Origin: Chloroflexia bacterium
Lineage (GTDB): Bacteria; Chloroflexota; Chloroflexia; QHBQ01; JADMIH01
DNA: 5,340 nt
Direction of reading: 5' to 3'
Assembly (NCBI GenBank): GCA_025927935.1
Contig: JAICKM010000506.1
Location: 1-5,340, forward strand
Both the position numbers and the translations under genes were made by a program. Below, piece by piece: positions 1-5,340 of this stretch (position 1 is the first letter of the stretch; every line of letters begins with the position of its first letter). The notes beneath the pieces were generated by a model. It saw only the letters and a list, made by a program, of their open reading frames with translations. It ran no database searches and was not told the origin of the DNA.

Positions 1-504
1 ATGACCTTCTCGCAGCCGGTGGACGATGAGAGCAAGCCGAAGTACATCGAGCAGTTCGCCACCGAGGCACATAATATGCTCAACACTACCGACGCATTCA
101 TGTCGGTGGACATCTTCGGCTATACTGTGTGGCCCGATCAGAACGGCAAGCCGCTCAACGCCGTCATCGGCCAGGTCTTCCCGAATTTGATCGGCCACAC
201 CGATTATATTTGCCCGATGATTTATCCGTCGCACTTCAGCCGCGGAGAAATGGGCTTTAGCGATCCGAATGCGCACCCGTATGAGATCATCAAGCAAGCC
301 GGCATCTATACCGAGGAGCGGATGGTCGGGCAGCGGGCGAAATACCGGCCGTGGCTACAGGGCTTTGATTGGACGCACCTGGTCTACGACGCGCATTTGT
401 ATCGCTTGCAGATCCAGGCGGCGGATGAAACAGGCGCTGCGGGATGGATGTTCTGGGACCCCAGCAACGTCTATTCCGTCGGTGGGTTCCTGCCGGAGCC
501 GTAA
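1..504 (+). CDS. DUF4015 putative glycosyl hydrolase, C-terminal part (5' end outside window)
   Basis: This is the C-terminal half of a putative glycosyl-hydrolase domain of the DUF4015 (PF13200) type, a TIM-barrel-like family whose substrates are mostly unknown. Numbering from the first codon of the window, the family blocks seen are VDIFG (36-40), DYICPMIYPSHF (68-79), RPWLQGFDW (116-124) and GWMFWDPSNVYS (148-159). All recur in the same order in the next gene. The ATG at position 1 is almost certainly an internal Met: the earlier barrel strands, including the FDYVRFP block seen in the downstream paralogue, are missing and must lie left of the window. The stop is TAA at 502-504. The next gene starts 36 bp later on the same strand, so the two probably share a transcript. 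Whether this copy also carries a membrane anchor or accessory domains cannot be seen. Enzymatic activity is inferred from the family only. Confidence 0.85.
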   Translation: MTFSQPVDDESKPKYIEQFATEAHNMLNTTDAFMSVDIFGYTVWPDQNGKPLNAVIGQVFPNLIGHTDYICPMIYPSHFSRGEMGFSDPNAHPYEIIKQAGIYTEERMVGQRAKYRPWLQGFDWTHLVYDAHLYRLQIQAADETGAAGWMFWDPSNVYSVGGFLPEP

Positions 505-526
505 GGCTTCCCGGCAGAGACTCATC

Positions 527-537
527 AGGAGGAGGAG
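527..537 (+). promoter_or_regulatory. Shine-Dalgarno sequence for the second DUF4015 gene
   Basis: The purine run AGGAGGAGGAG contains two overlapping copies of AGGAGG, ending 8 and 5 nt before the GTG at 541. It is the main reason to accept GTG as the start of the downstream gene. The 36-bp gap holding it shows neither a terminator nor a recognisable promoter, in keeping with co-transcription. Confidence 0.8.
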
Positions 538-540
538 TTT

Positions 541-2220
541 GTGTCGCGGCAACGCTATTTTTCCGATTATGGTCGCGCCGTCTCGCGGCGTGAGCAACAC
601 GCCAACATCATCCCGTATCTGGCGATCGCCCTGCTCGCGCTCCTCGCTCTCGTCCTAACACGCGTGGCCCCGCCCCAGGCGGCCATCAATATCAGCGGGC
701 GAATCATCGACTCGTATACCGGGCAGCCGATTGTCGGGGCCAATGTGGCGGTCCTGGCTTCGGCGGGCCCGGACAACGTTCCGGCGGTCGCCAATAGTGG
801 CGGTGTCTCCATTGTGGGCACCCAGCCGGTCACAGTGGCCGGCATCAGTACCACTACCACTACGCTGCCCGCTCCCGCCCCTGTCGTGACCACTACCAGT
901 GCCGCCGATGGGGGCTTTACCTTGGTCAACCTGGGCGTGGCAAACCCAGTGCTGCGCATTGAGCAGCCCGGCTACGCGCCGCAGCAAATTCCCAGCGGGG
1001 GGCGCAGCGGACTCGATATCCGCCTGGTGCCCGACACGCTGCGCGGCACGGTCAGCGATGCCGCGGGCCATCCGGTCGCGGGGGCCACCGTGGCCGTCGG
1101 CGATCAGGTCGTGAGCACCGGTAGCGACGGCGGCTACACGCTCTCCGGCATTGGCGCGGAGCACAAGTTGTTGGTGAAGGCGCCCGGCTTTGCCCTGGCG
1201 CGCACCGAGTTCGGCGCCACCACCCAGCAGAACGTCACCTTGACTCCCTTTGCCGCCCGCGCCATCTATGTCAATGCCGATACTATGGCCTCGTCCGGCA
1301 AGTTCTACAACCTGATCAAGCTGGCAAACGACACCGAGATCAACGCCATGGTCATTGACGTGAAGGCGGATACGACCGGTTATGTGCTCTACAACAGCGC
1401 ATTGCCGCAAGTGCAAGCGGCCGGCGCCGCCAACCCGATGATCGGCGACCTGCGCAGCCTGATCGATACGCTGCATAAGAACAACATCTATGTCATCGCG
1501 CGCCAGGCGCTGTTCTGGGACGAGAAGCTGGTGGCGGCGCATCCCGACTGGGCCATCAAGAGCAAGAGCACGGGCGGCCCCTGGCAGGATGCCTACGGGC
1601 ACCACTGGGCCAATCCCTTCCGCCAGGAAGTCTGGGACTATAATATCGCCATCGCCAACGAAGTCGCGTCGCTGGGCGCCGACGAGATCCAGTTCGACTA
1701 TGTGCGTTTCCCGTCGGACGGCAATCTGGCCGATACTGATTATGGCGTGCCCGATTCCCAAACCCGCGCCAGCGCCATTACCGGCTTCCTTCAGGCCGCG
1801 CATAAGGAACTCTCCAAGAGTGGCGCTTTCATCGCGGCGGACGTGTTTGGCCTCAGCCCTATCGTGAACGACGACCTGGGCATCGGCCAGCAGTTCGATG
1901 AACTGGTGCAGTATCTGGACTACATCTGCCCGATGGCCTATCCGTCCCACTATGCCGACGGCTTCCTCGACTTCGACAAGCCCGCCGAGCATCCGACGGA
2001 GGTCGTCGGCTATACCTTGCAACAGGCCCAGGCCAAGATGCTCAAGAGCAGCGCGCGCTTGCGCCCCTGGTTGCAAGACTTCACCCTCGGCGGGGTCGTC
2101 TACGATGCGAACCGGGTCCGCGGGCAGATCGAGATCTCCGAGAAGGACAATACCTCCGGCTGGATGCTCTGGAACTTCGACAACATCTACACCCAGGCGG
2201 CGCTCAAGCCCGGCTCCTAG
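541..2220 (+). CDS. Membrane-anchored DUF4015 putative glycosyl hydrolase with two carboxypeptidase-regulatory-like domains
   Basis: A 559-residue protein starting at GTG, set by the strong ribosome-binding site just upstream. A short basic cytoplasmic tail (RQRYFSDYGRAVSRR) precedes one hydrophobic helix at about 23-40 (IIPYLAIALLALLALVLT) with no lipobox, so it reads as a signal anchor with the rest outside. Residues about 49-163 and 166-236 are two CarboxypepD_reg-like beta-sandwich modules: ISGRIIDSYTGQPIVGANV, then LRGTVSDAAGHPVAGATV followed by DGGYTLSGI. The first is interrupted at about 72-117 by a Thr/Pro-rich stretch. The DUF4015 domain fills about 240-555, with VIDVK (271-275), DEIQFDYVRFP (381-391), ADVFG (433-437), DYICPMAYPSHY (460-471), RPWLQDF (508-514) and GWMLWNFDN (540-548). 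The conserved acidic residues D273, D386 and D434 are candidate active-site residues by position in such barrels; this is inference. It is a paralogue of the preceding gene. The likely role is extracellular glycan processing, substrate unknown. Confidence 0.88.
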   Translation: MSRQRYFSDYGRAVSRREQHANIIPYLAIALLALLALVLTRVAPPQAAINISGRIIDSYTGQPIVGANVAVLASAGPDNVPAVANSGGVSIVGTQPVTVAGISTTTTTLPAPAPVVTTTSAADGGFTLVNLGVANPVLRIEQPGYAPQQIPSGGRSGLDIRLVPDTLRGTVSDAAGHPVAGATVAVGDQVVSTGSDGGYTLSGIGAEHKLLVKAPGFALARTEFGATTQQNVTLTPFAARAIYVNADTMASSGKFYNLIKLANDTEINAMVIDVKADTTGYVLYNSALPQVQAAGAANPMIGDLRSLIDTLHKNNIYVIARQALFWDEKLVAAHPDWAIKSKSTGGPWQDAYGHHWANPFRQEVWDYNIAIANEVASLGADEIQFDYVRFPSDGNLADTDYGVPDSQTRASAITGFLQAAHKELSKSGAFIAADVFGLSPIVNDDLGIGQQFDELVQYLDYICPMAYPSHYADGFLDFDKPAEHPTEVVGYTLQQAQAKMLKSSARLRPWLQDFTLGGVVYDANRVRGQIEISEKDNTSGWMLWNFDNIYTQAALKPGS

Positions 2221-2223
2221 CGA

Positions 2224-2287
2224 GTGCCGAGTGCTGAGTGCTGAGTACGACGGTGCTGCGTGCTGAGGGCTGACGGCTGACGGCTGC
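2224..2287. repeat. Degenerate 7-bp tandem repeat (consensus GTGCTGA)
   Basis: Directly after the stop of the second DUF4015 gene the sequence falls into nine 7-bp units: GTGCCGA, GTGCTGA, GTGCTGA, GTACGAC, one extra G at 2252, then GTGCTGC, GTGCTGA, GGGCTGA, CGGCTGA, CGGCTGC. The reverse complement reads as TCAGCAC units. It resembles the short tandemly repeated heptanucleotide sequences known between genes of cyanobacteria and some other bacteria. It is not part of a plausible coding sequence. Its function is unknown, and replication slippage is the usual explanation for such arrays. Confidence 0.8.
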
Positions 2288-2300
2288 AAATGTGTGATGT

Positions 2301-2344
2301 GTCAAGTACCGCGCTGCCCCTGGCAACCGCGGTACTTGGCTTTT
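2301..2344 (+). terminator. Intrinsic-terminator-like hairpin after the DUF4015 pair
   Basis: CAAGTACCGCG at 2303-2313 pairs perfectly with CGCGGTACTTG at 2328-2338. The stem extends outward by a T·G wobble (2302/2339) and a G-C pair (2301/2340). Inside the loop TGCC (2315-2318) can pair with GGCA (2322-2325). TTTT follows at 2341-2344. This is a strong stem but a short T-run. It suits termination of the upstream DUF4015 transcript, but it lies only 10 bp before the DUF5680 ATG, so it could also act as a 5' leader structure for that gene. I see no promoter between it and the next start codon. Confidence 0.7.
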
Positions 2345-2354
2345 AGGGGGTGCT

Positions 2355-2831
2355 ATGGAGTTTAGCCAGGAGGCGTTTCTCGCGTTTTTGCTGGCCGCCA
2401 AGCGGGTGCCCCAGGTGGCGCAGGGCGACGATGCGACCGTGCCGGCGCTGCTCCCCGGTGCGCCGCAATTGGAGTATCGGGATGGCGCATTTCTGTACCG
2501 CGATGGGTACATTGGCGGCGCGTACTTCGTGGGGCAGGAGACCGTCTACTACGAAGATGTCCCCATCTGGGCGATGAGCTATGCCGGGGGAGTGGCCCCC
2601 ACCATCACCGCGGACGTCGAGATCGCGGCCATCTACGCTTTCTTGCGCGCCGCGCTGCTCCAGGTCACGCCCGAACGGCCCTACCGTGGCCCGCAGACCT
2701 TCCAAGAAGGCCCTTATACCTACGCCGACGACAGCGCGGGCGGTCTGCACGCCTTCTGGGGCCGCGAGACAATCAGCCAGGACAACCGCACCATTTACGC
2801 CCTGCGCTACAGCGGCGGTTTCCTGCGCTAG
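2355..2831 (+). CDS. DUF5680 domain-containing protein
   Basis: A 158-residue soluble protein with no signal peptide or membrane helix, matching the DUF5680 (PF18931) family over nearly its whole length. The family has no established biochemical function; members occur alone or next to DNA-binding domains. Diagnostic parts are the N-terminal helix FLAFLLAAKR (8-17), the block GYIGGAYFVGQE (51-62) ending in IWAMSYAGG (71-79), a middle helix at about 88-103, then RPYRGPQTFQEGPYTY (108-123) and a closing block ending in YALRYSGG (148-155). The two GG-ended blocks look like an internal duplication. The start is ATG at 2355 with a purine run AGGGGG at 2345-2350, 4 nt upstream, which is a close but usable spacing. 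The gene stands alone: a hairpin abuts its 5' side and the slipin gene converges on its 3' side. Family assignment is from recalled motif similarity. Confidence 0.8.
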   Translation: MEFSQEAFLAFLLAAKRVPQVAQGDDATVPALLPGAPQLEYRDGAFLYRDGYIGGAYFVGQETVYYEDVPIWAMSYAGGVAPTITADVEIAAIYAFLRAALLQVTPERPYRGPQTFQEGPYTYADDSAGGLHAFWGRETISQDNRTIYALRYSGGFLR

Positions 2832-2861
2832 CCGCCCGCGCCGGTGATTATGATGGGCGGC

Positions 2862-2884
2862 GGGGCCGGTTTCAAACCGGCCCC
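2862..2884. repeat. Near-perfect GC-rich palindrome
   Basis: GGGGCCGGTTT (2862-2872), a single C, then AAACCGGCCCC (2874-2884) form a perfect 11-bp inverted repeat; as RNA it would fold as an 8-bp GC stem with a 7-nt loop. It lies between convergent genes. Neither side has a T-run, so a classical intrinsic terminator is unlikely. Palindromes of this form, often ending in CCCCTAC as here, are in my recollection recurrent intergenic elements in several GC-rich genomes. The number of copies in this genome cannot be seen from one window. Confidence 0.75.
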
Positions 2885-2944
2885 TACATCGCTTCTCCCT
2901 TGGGATTTGGGCGGCAGGCGTGTGGGCGACGGGCCGGGATGCGG

Positions 2945-2976
2945 CAGGGGCGGGTGGTATGCGCCATCCGCCCCTG
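2945..2976. repeat. Second GC-rich inverted repeat in the convergent gap
   Basis: CAGGGGCGGGTGG (2945-2957) pairs with CCATCCGCCCCTG (2964-2976) as a 13-bp stem with one G·T wobble, around the 6-nt loop TATGCG. It begins 60 bp after the end of the first palindrome, within the 180-bp gap between the ends of the DUF5680 and slipin genes. It may slow or stop transcription from either side, but no T-run follows on either strand. A REP-like mobile or recurrent element is an equal possibility. The remainder of the gap (2832-2861, 2885-2944, 2977-3011) holds only weaker short complementarities and no gene. Confidence 0.7.
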
Positions 2977-3011
2977 GTGTTATACGCCAACGCGCTTGGC
3001 TTGCGCCGGAC

Positions 3012-4007
3012 CTAACCCTGCGCCGGCGGCCCAGGGATCCCGGACGGCGGGCGCGTGGCGCCCGGCGCGGGACCGCCCGGTTGCGGGGGTGGCGCGGCGA
3101 AGCCGGGCGGTGGTGCCGCCTGAGTCGGGGTGCCGACCCGTGCCACCGAGGCGGGTAGCGCCTCCGGCGCCTGCGCGGGCCGTACTTCGTGCCGCGGAAT
3201 CGCCGGTGGCGTTCCTGTCCCGGCGCCCATCATGGTAGCGGCGGCCGATCCTACATGCGGGATCAGGCTCAGCAACTCCAGCGGTACGGGGAAGATGATC
3301 GTCGAATTGCGCTCGGTGGCGATCTCCGTCAAGGTTTGCAGATAGCGCAACTGGATCGACGCCGGCTCCGAGCCGATGATCTTGGCGGCATCGGCCAGCA
3401 TTTGCGACGCCTGGTATTCGCCGTCGGCGTGGATGATCTTGGCTCGCTTTTCGCGCTCGGCCTCCGCCTGGCGGGCCATCGCCCGCTGCATCGACTGCGG
3501 TAGTTCCACATCCTTCACCTCGACGATGTTGACTTTGATGCCCCACGGCTCGGTCTGCTCGTCGATGATCTGCTGCAACCGTTGGTTGATCGCTTCGCGA
3601 TGCGACAGCATCTCGTCCAACTCCGACTGGCCCAGCACCGACCGCAAGGTCGTCTGCGCGATCTGCAAGGTGGCGCGGATATAGTCCGTGACTCGCGTCA
3701 CGGCCCGCCCAGGGTCCGTGACCTGGAAGTACAGCACGGCGTTCACGCGCACCGTCACGTTATCGCGGGTGATAACCTCCTGCGGCGGTATCTCTAAGGT
3801 AATCACGCGCAAGTCGATCTTCACCATGCGGTCCAGTACCGGCAACAGGAAGAACAGCCCCGGCCCGCGCGGCCCGACGAGCCGCCCTAGGCGGAAGATC
3901 ACCCCGCGCTCATACTCCTGGACCACCTTTATCGACGAGCTTGCCAGTACCAGGAGGATCACCACGATGATCACCAGGTAAAGTAAGAGCGAGAATAAAT
4001 CAGACAT
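3012..4007 (-). CDS. Slipin (stomatin-like SPFH/Band 7 membrane protein)
   Basis: A 331-residue slipin, a prokaryotic stomatin homologue that oligomerises on the membrane and organises or protects membrane domains. An N-terminal hydrophobic helix (about 4-22) is followed by the SPFH domain at about 27-195: [11 protein letters not shown] (32-42), GPGLFFLLP (48-56), [15 protein letters not shown] (72-86), YFQVTDP (93-99), [18 protein letters not shown] (121-138) and [16 protein letters not shown] (162-177). A charged helix, [13 protein letters not shown], follows. [13 protein letters not shown] (234-246) is the conserved hydrophobic C-terminal segment. After about 251 comes an unusual Pro/Ala/Gly-rich tail of some 80 residues. 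I chose ATG at 4007 because AAGGAGG lies 9 nt upstream of it; an in-frame ATG at 4016 would sit directly against that site. The gene follows nfeD by 30 bp on the same strand, the classic NfeD-slipin operon. The stop is TAG at 3012-3014. Confidence 0.93.
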   Translation of the reverse strand: MSDLFSLLLYLVIIVVILLVLASSSIKVVQEYERGVIFRLGRLVGPRGPGLFFLLPVLDRMVKIDLRVITLEIPPQEVITRDNVTVRVNAVLYFQVTDPGRAVTRVTDYIRATLQIAQTTLRSVLGQSELDEMLSHREAINQRLQQIIDEQTEPWGIKVNIVEVKDVELPQSMQRAMARQAEAEREKRAKIIHADGEYQASQMLADAAKIIGSEPASIQLRYLQTLTEIATERNSTIIFPVPLELLSLIPHVGSAAATMMGAGTGTPPAIPRHEVRPAQAPEALPASVARVGTPTQAAPPPGFAAPPPQPGGPAPGATRPPSGIPGPPAQG

Positions 4008-4016
4008 GACGAACAT

Positions 4017-4023
4017 CCTCCTT
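4017..4023 (-). promoter_or_regulatory. Shine-Dalgarno sequence of the slipin gene
   Basis: On the minus strand this reads AAGGAGG, fully complementary to the 16S rRNA tail. It leaves 9 nt before ATG at 4007 and none before ATG at 4016, which decides the start three codons inside the longest frame. It lies in the short gap after the nfeD stop, showing that the slipin is translated independently from the shared message. Confidence 0.85.
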
Positions 4024-4037
4024 GTGTTATGCGTCGA

Positions 4038-5340
4038 TCACGCGTCCCCCAGCGGGACTGTCTTCGTGGGATCCTCGGCCACACTGGTCGTAGGCCCTGC
4101 CGGATGGACATACAGGGTCAATCCATCGATACCCGTGACCGTCACTTCTTGCCCGATGGGCACCGGGCCGTTGGTGCTGACTGCGCGCCACAGCGCCCCC
4201 TCGAAGAAGACCATGCCGCGCGGGGCCAGGGGTTCGCGCACCTCGGCGGTACGGCCCATCATCCCCTCGACCCCGGTGGTCGGTTGGCGGCGGCGGGCCT
4301 GGAACGCTTTGTAGATGCCGAAGAAAAAGGCGGCGCCGATAGTGCCGGTCAGCGCGATGATGGCCCAGGGCGACACCGCCGGCACGCCGGGCGCCTGGGA
4401 CGTGTCAATCAGCAGCAGCCCGCCCAGCGCCAGCGAGGCGACCCCGCCCGCCGTCAGGATGCCGTGCGTCGTCATGAACAGGTCGGCGATGAACAGCACG
4501 AAGGCGAAGCCGATGAGCACCACGCCGGTCAGGTTGACCGGCAACATGCCCAGCGACACCAGCCCCAGCAGCAGCATAATGACCCCCGCCACGCCGGGGA
4601 AGACCAGGCCGGGATTGAACACTTCGGCGGTGAGCGCCAACCCGCCCAGGGTGATCAGCGTGTAGGCCAGGCTGGAGTTGGTCAGCAGCAGCAGGAAGTC
4701 CTCGATGTTGTTCATTGGCGTATCGATGAGCGTGGCGCCCTGTGTATGCAGCGTCACCTTCTGATCGCCCAGGGAGACCACGCGCCCGTCGGCCTTGTCC
4801 AGGGCTTCGGTCAGTGTCGAGGCCATGTAATCCACGATGTGCTGGTCGACAGCTTCCGGCGCGGTGGCCGCGATGCTCTCGCGGATCGAGCGCTCCGCCC
4901 AATCGGCGTTGCGCCCGCGGATCTCGGCGATATTCCGCAGGTGGGCCACCGAGAAATTGGTGATTTTCTGGAGCAGTTCCTGCTCGCTAGTCCCGCTGGT
5001 AGGTGTCTGCTGGGGATCGGGAGTCGGCGCCGGCGCCGTGCCACCTTCCAACACCGGGTGGGCCGAGCCGATTGTGGTGCCGGGCGCCATCACGGCGACA
5101 TGCGCGGCATAGGTAATGAAGACCCCCGCCGAGGCCGCCCAGGCGCCGCTGGGCGACACATAGACCATCACCGGCACGCGGCTGTTGAGAATATCCTGCG
5201 TGATTTGCTCCATCGAGTCGAGTTGCCCGCCGGGGGTGTTGAGTTGGATGACCAGGATGGAGTTCCCGTCGGCTTCGGCCAGTTCGATGCCCCGCTTGAC
5301 ATAGGCCGCGGTGACGGGATTCACGTCGGCGTCGAAGGTG
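4038..5340 (-). CDS. nfeD: NfeD family membrane serine protease (N-terminus outside window)
   Basis: A long-form NfeD: a ClpP/SppA-class serine protease domain, a membrane region and a C-terminal OB-like domain. Counting from the codon at 5324 as 1, the protease part covers 1-200, with LNTPGGQLDSMEQI (28-41), PVMVYVSPSGAWAASAG (51-67) and YAAHVAVMAPGTTIGSAHPV (72-91). S65 matches the catalytic Ser and K120, just before the ITNF and RGRNADWAE blocks, matches the Lys of the Ser-Lys dyad described for Pyrococcus PH1510. A Pro/Thr-rich insert lies between them (about 95-116). About five hydrophobic helices follow (216-236, 240-260, 264-284, 288-307, 320-341), then the OB-like domain (about 353-408). 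The GTG at 5324 is not taken as the start: the frame stays open to the edge (TFDAD before it) and the conserved NPVTAAYVKRG segment is normally internal. Stop TGA at 4038-4040; the slipin begins 30 bp later. Partner proteases of this kind cleave stomatin-like proteins in archaea. Confidence 0.93.
   Translation of the reverse strand, partial: TFDADVNPVTAAYVKRGIELAEADGNSILVIQLNTPGGQLDSMEQITQDILNSRVPVMVYVSPSGAWAASAGVFITYAAHVAVMAPGTTIGSAHPVLEGGTAPAPTPDPQQTPTSGTSEQELLQKITNFSVAHLRNIAEIRGRNADWAERSIRESIAATAPEAVDQHIVDYMASTLTEALDKADGRVVSLGDQKVTLHTQGATLIDTPMNNIEDFLLLLTNSSLAYTLITLGGLALTAEVFNPGLVFPGVAGVIMLLLGLVSLGMLPVNLTGVVLIGFAFVLFIADLFMTTHGILTAGGVASLALGGLLLIDTSQAPGVPAVSPWAIIALTGTIGAAFFFGIYKAFQARRRQPTTGVEGMMGRTAEVREPLAPRGMVFFEGALWRAVSTNGPVPIGQEVTVTGIDGLTLYVHPAGPTTSVAEDPTKTVPLGDA

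Noticed and set aside
1..3. ATG at position 1 as a true start of the first gene
   Set aside because: The protein would begin in the middle of the DUF4015 barrel, lacking the blocks found upstream in the paralogue; the gene is cut by the window edge.
655..2289. A 544-codon open frame on the minus strand, opposite the second DUF4015 gene
   Set aside because: It is a long antisense frame of the kind common in GC-rich DNA. It has no recognisable domains, a biased composition and no clear ribosome-binding site, and the opposite strand encodes clear family motifs throughout.
2832..2860. CCGCCC (2832-2837) and GGGCGG (2855-2860) as a terminator for the DUF5680 gene
   Set aside because: The stem is only 6 bp with a 17-nt loop and no T-run; such pairing is expected by chance in DNA of this composition.
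2224..2976. The tandem heptads and palindromes as a CRISPR array
   Set aside because: The units are 7 bp without spacers and the two palindromes differ from each other. There is no repeat-spacer periodicity and no cas gene.
2343..2990. A 215-codon minus-strand open frame opposite the DUF5680 gene
   Set aside because: It overlaps the whole DUF5680 gene and runs through both palindromes of the gap. Its product matches nothing I recognise, while the plus strand shows a coherent family pattern.
2986..3000. GCCAA/TTGGC hairpin just after the slipin stop as its terminator
   Set aside because: A 5-bp stem without a following T-run on the minus strand is too weak to call.
2980..3546. A 188-codon minus-strand frame overlapping the slipin 3' half
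   Set aside because: It is low-complexity and Arg/Gly-rich, and it is out of frame with the conserved SPFH sequence.
4405..4902. A 165-codon alternative minus-strand frame inside nfeD
   Set aside because: It is an Arg/Gly/His-rich out-of-frame translation of the NfeD membrane region, whose true frame gives hydrophobic helices and family motifs.
5322..5324. GTG at 5324 as the start of nfeD
   Set aside because: The frame stays open to the window edge and the following residues are a conserved internal segment of the protease domain. A signal peptide and first strand are expected further upstream.

Overview
This is a GC-rich bacterial chromosomal window with no rRNA, tRNA, transposase, phage gene or CRISPR array. 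Two DUF4015 glycosidase-like proteins, a DUF5680 protein, an NfeD-slipin pair, heptad tandem repeats and GC-rich intergenic palindromes together fit Chloroflexota or a similar GC-rich, environmental, non-proteobacterial lineage. That placement is an inference; nothing in the window fixes the taxon.

Layout. (1) Positions 1-2220, plus strand: two adjacent paralogous genes with putative glycosyl-hydrolase (DUF4015, PF13200) domains. The first is cut by the left edge and only its C-terminal 167 codons are seen. The second is complete: an N-terminal membrane anchor, two carboxypeptidase-regulatory-like beta-sandwich domains and the catalytic-type domain. They lie 36 bp apart with a strong Shine-Dalgarno sequence between them and look co-transcribed. 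(2) Positions 2221-2354: a degenerate 7-bp tandem repeat followed by a strong terminator-like hairpin that ends 14 bp before the next start codon. (3) Positions 2355-2831, plus strand: a small DUF5680 protein with a visible internal duplication. (4) Positions 2832-3011: the gap between convergent genes, holding two GC-rich palindromes and no gene. (5) Positions 3012-5340, minus strand: an nfeD-slipin operon. The NfeD gene is upstream and is cut by the right edge; the slipin follows after 30 bp with a perfect Shine-Dalgarno sequence.

How they work together. The DUF4015 pair probably acts outside the membrane on a glycan, with the second member tethered by its N-terminal helix; the substrate is unknown. 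NfeD and slipin form a well-known partnership: a membrane serine protease of the ClpP/SppA type with a C-terminal OB-like domain, and an SPFH membrane scaffold protein. No functional link between the two halves of the window is visible. I found no convincing previously undescribed system. The most useful observations are the hairpin abutting the DUF5680 ribosome-binding site, the proline-rich insertion between the NfeD catalytic residues, the low-complexity slipin tail, and the heptad repeat and palindromes in the intergenic gaps.
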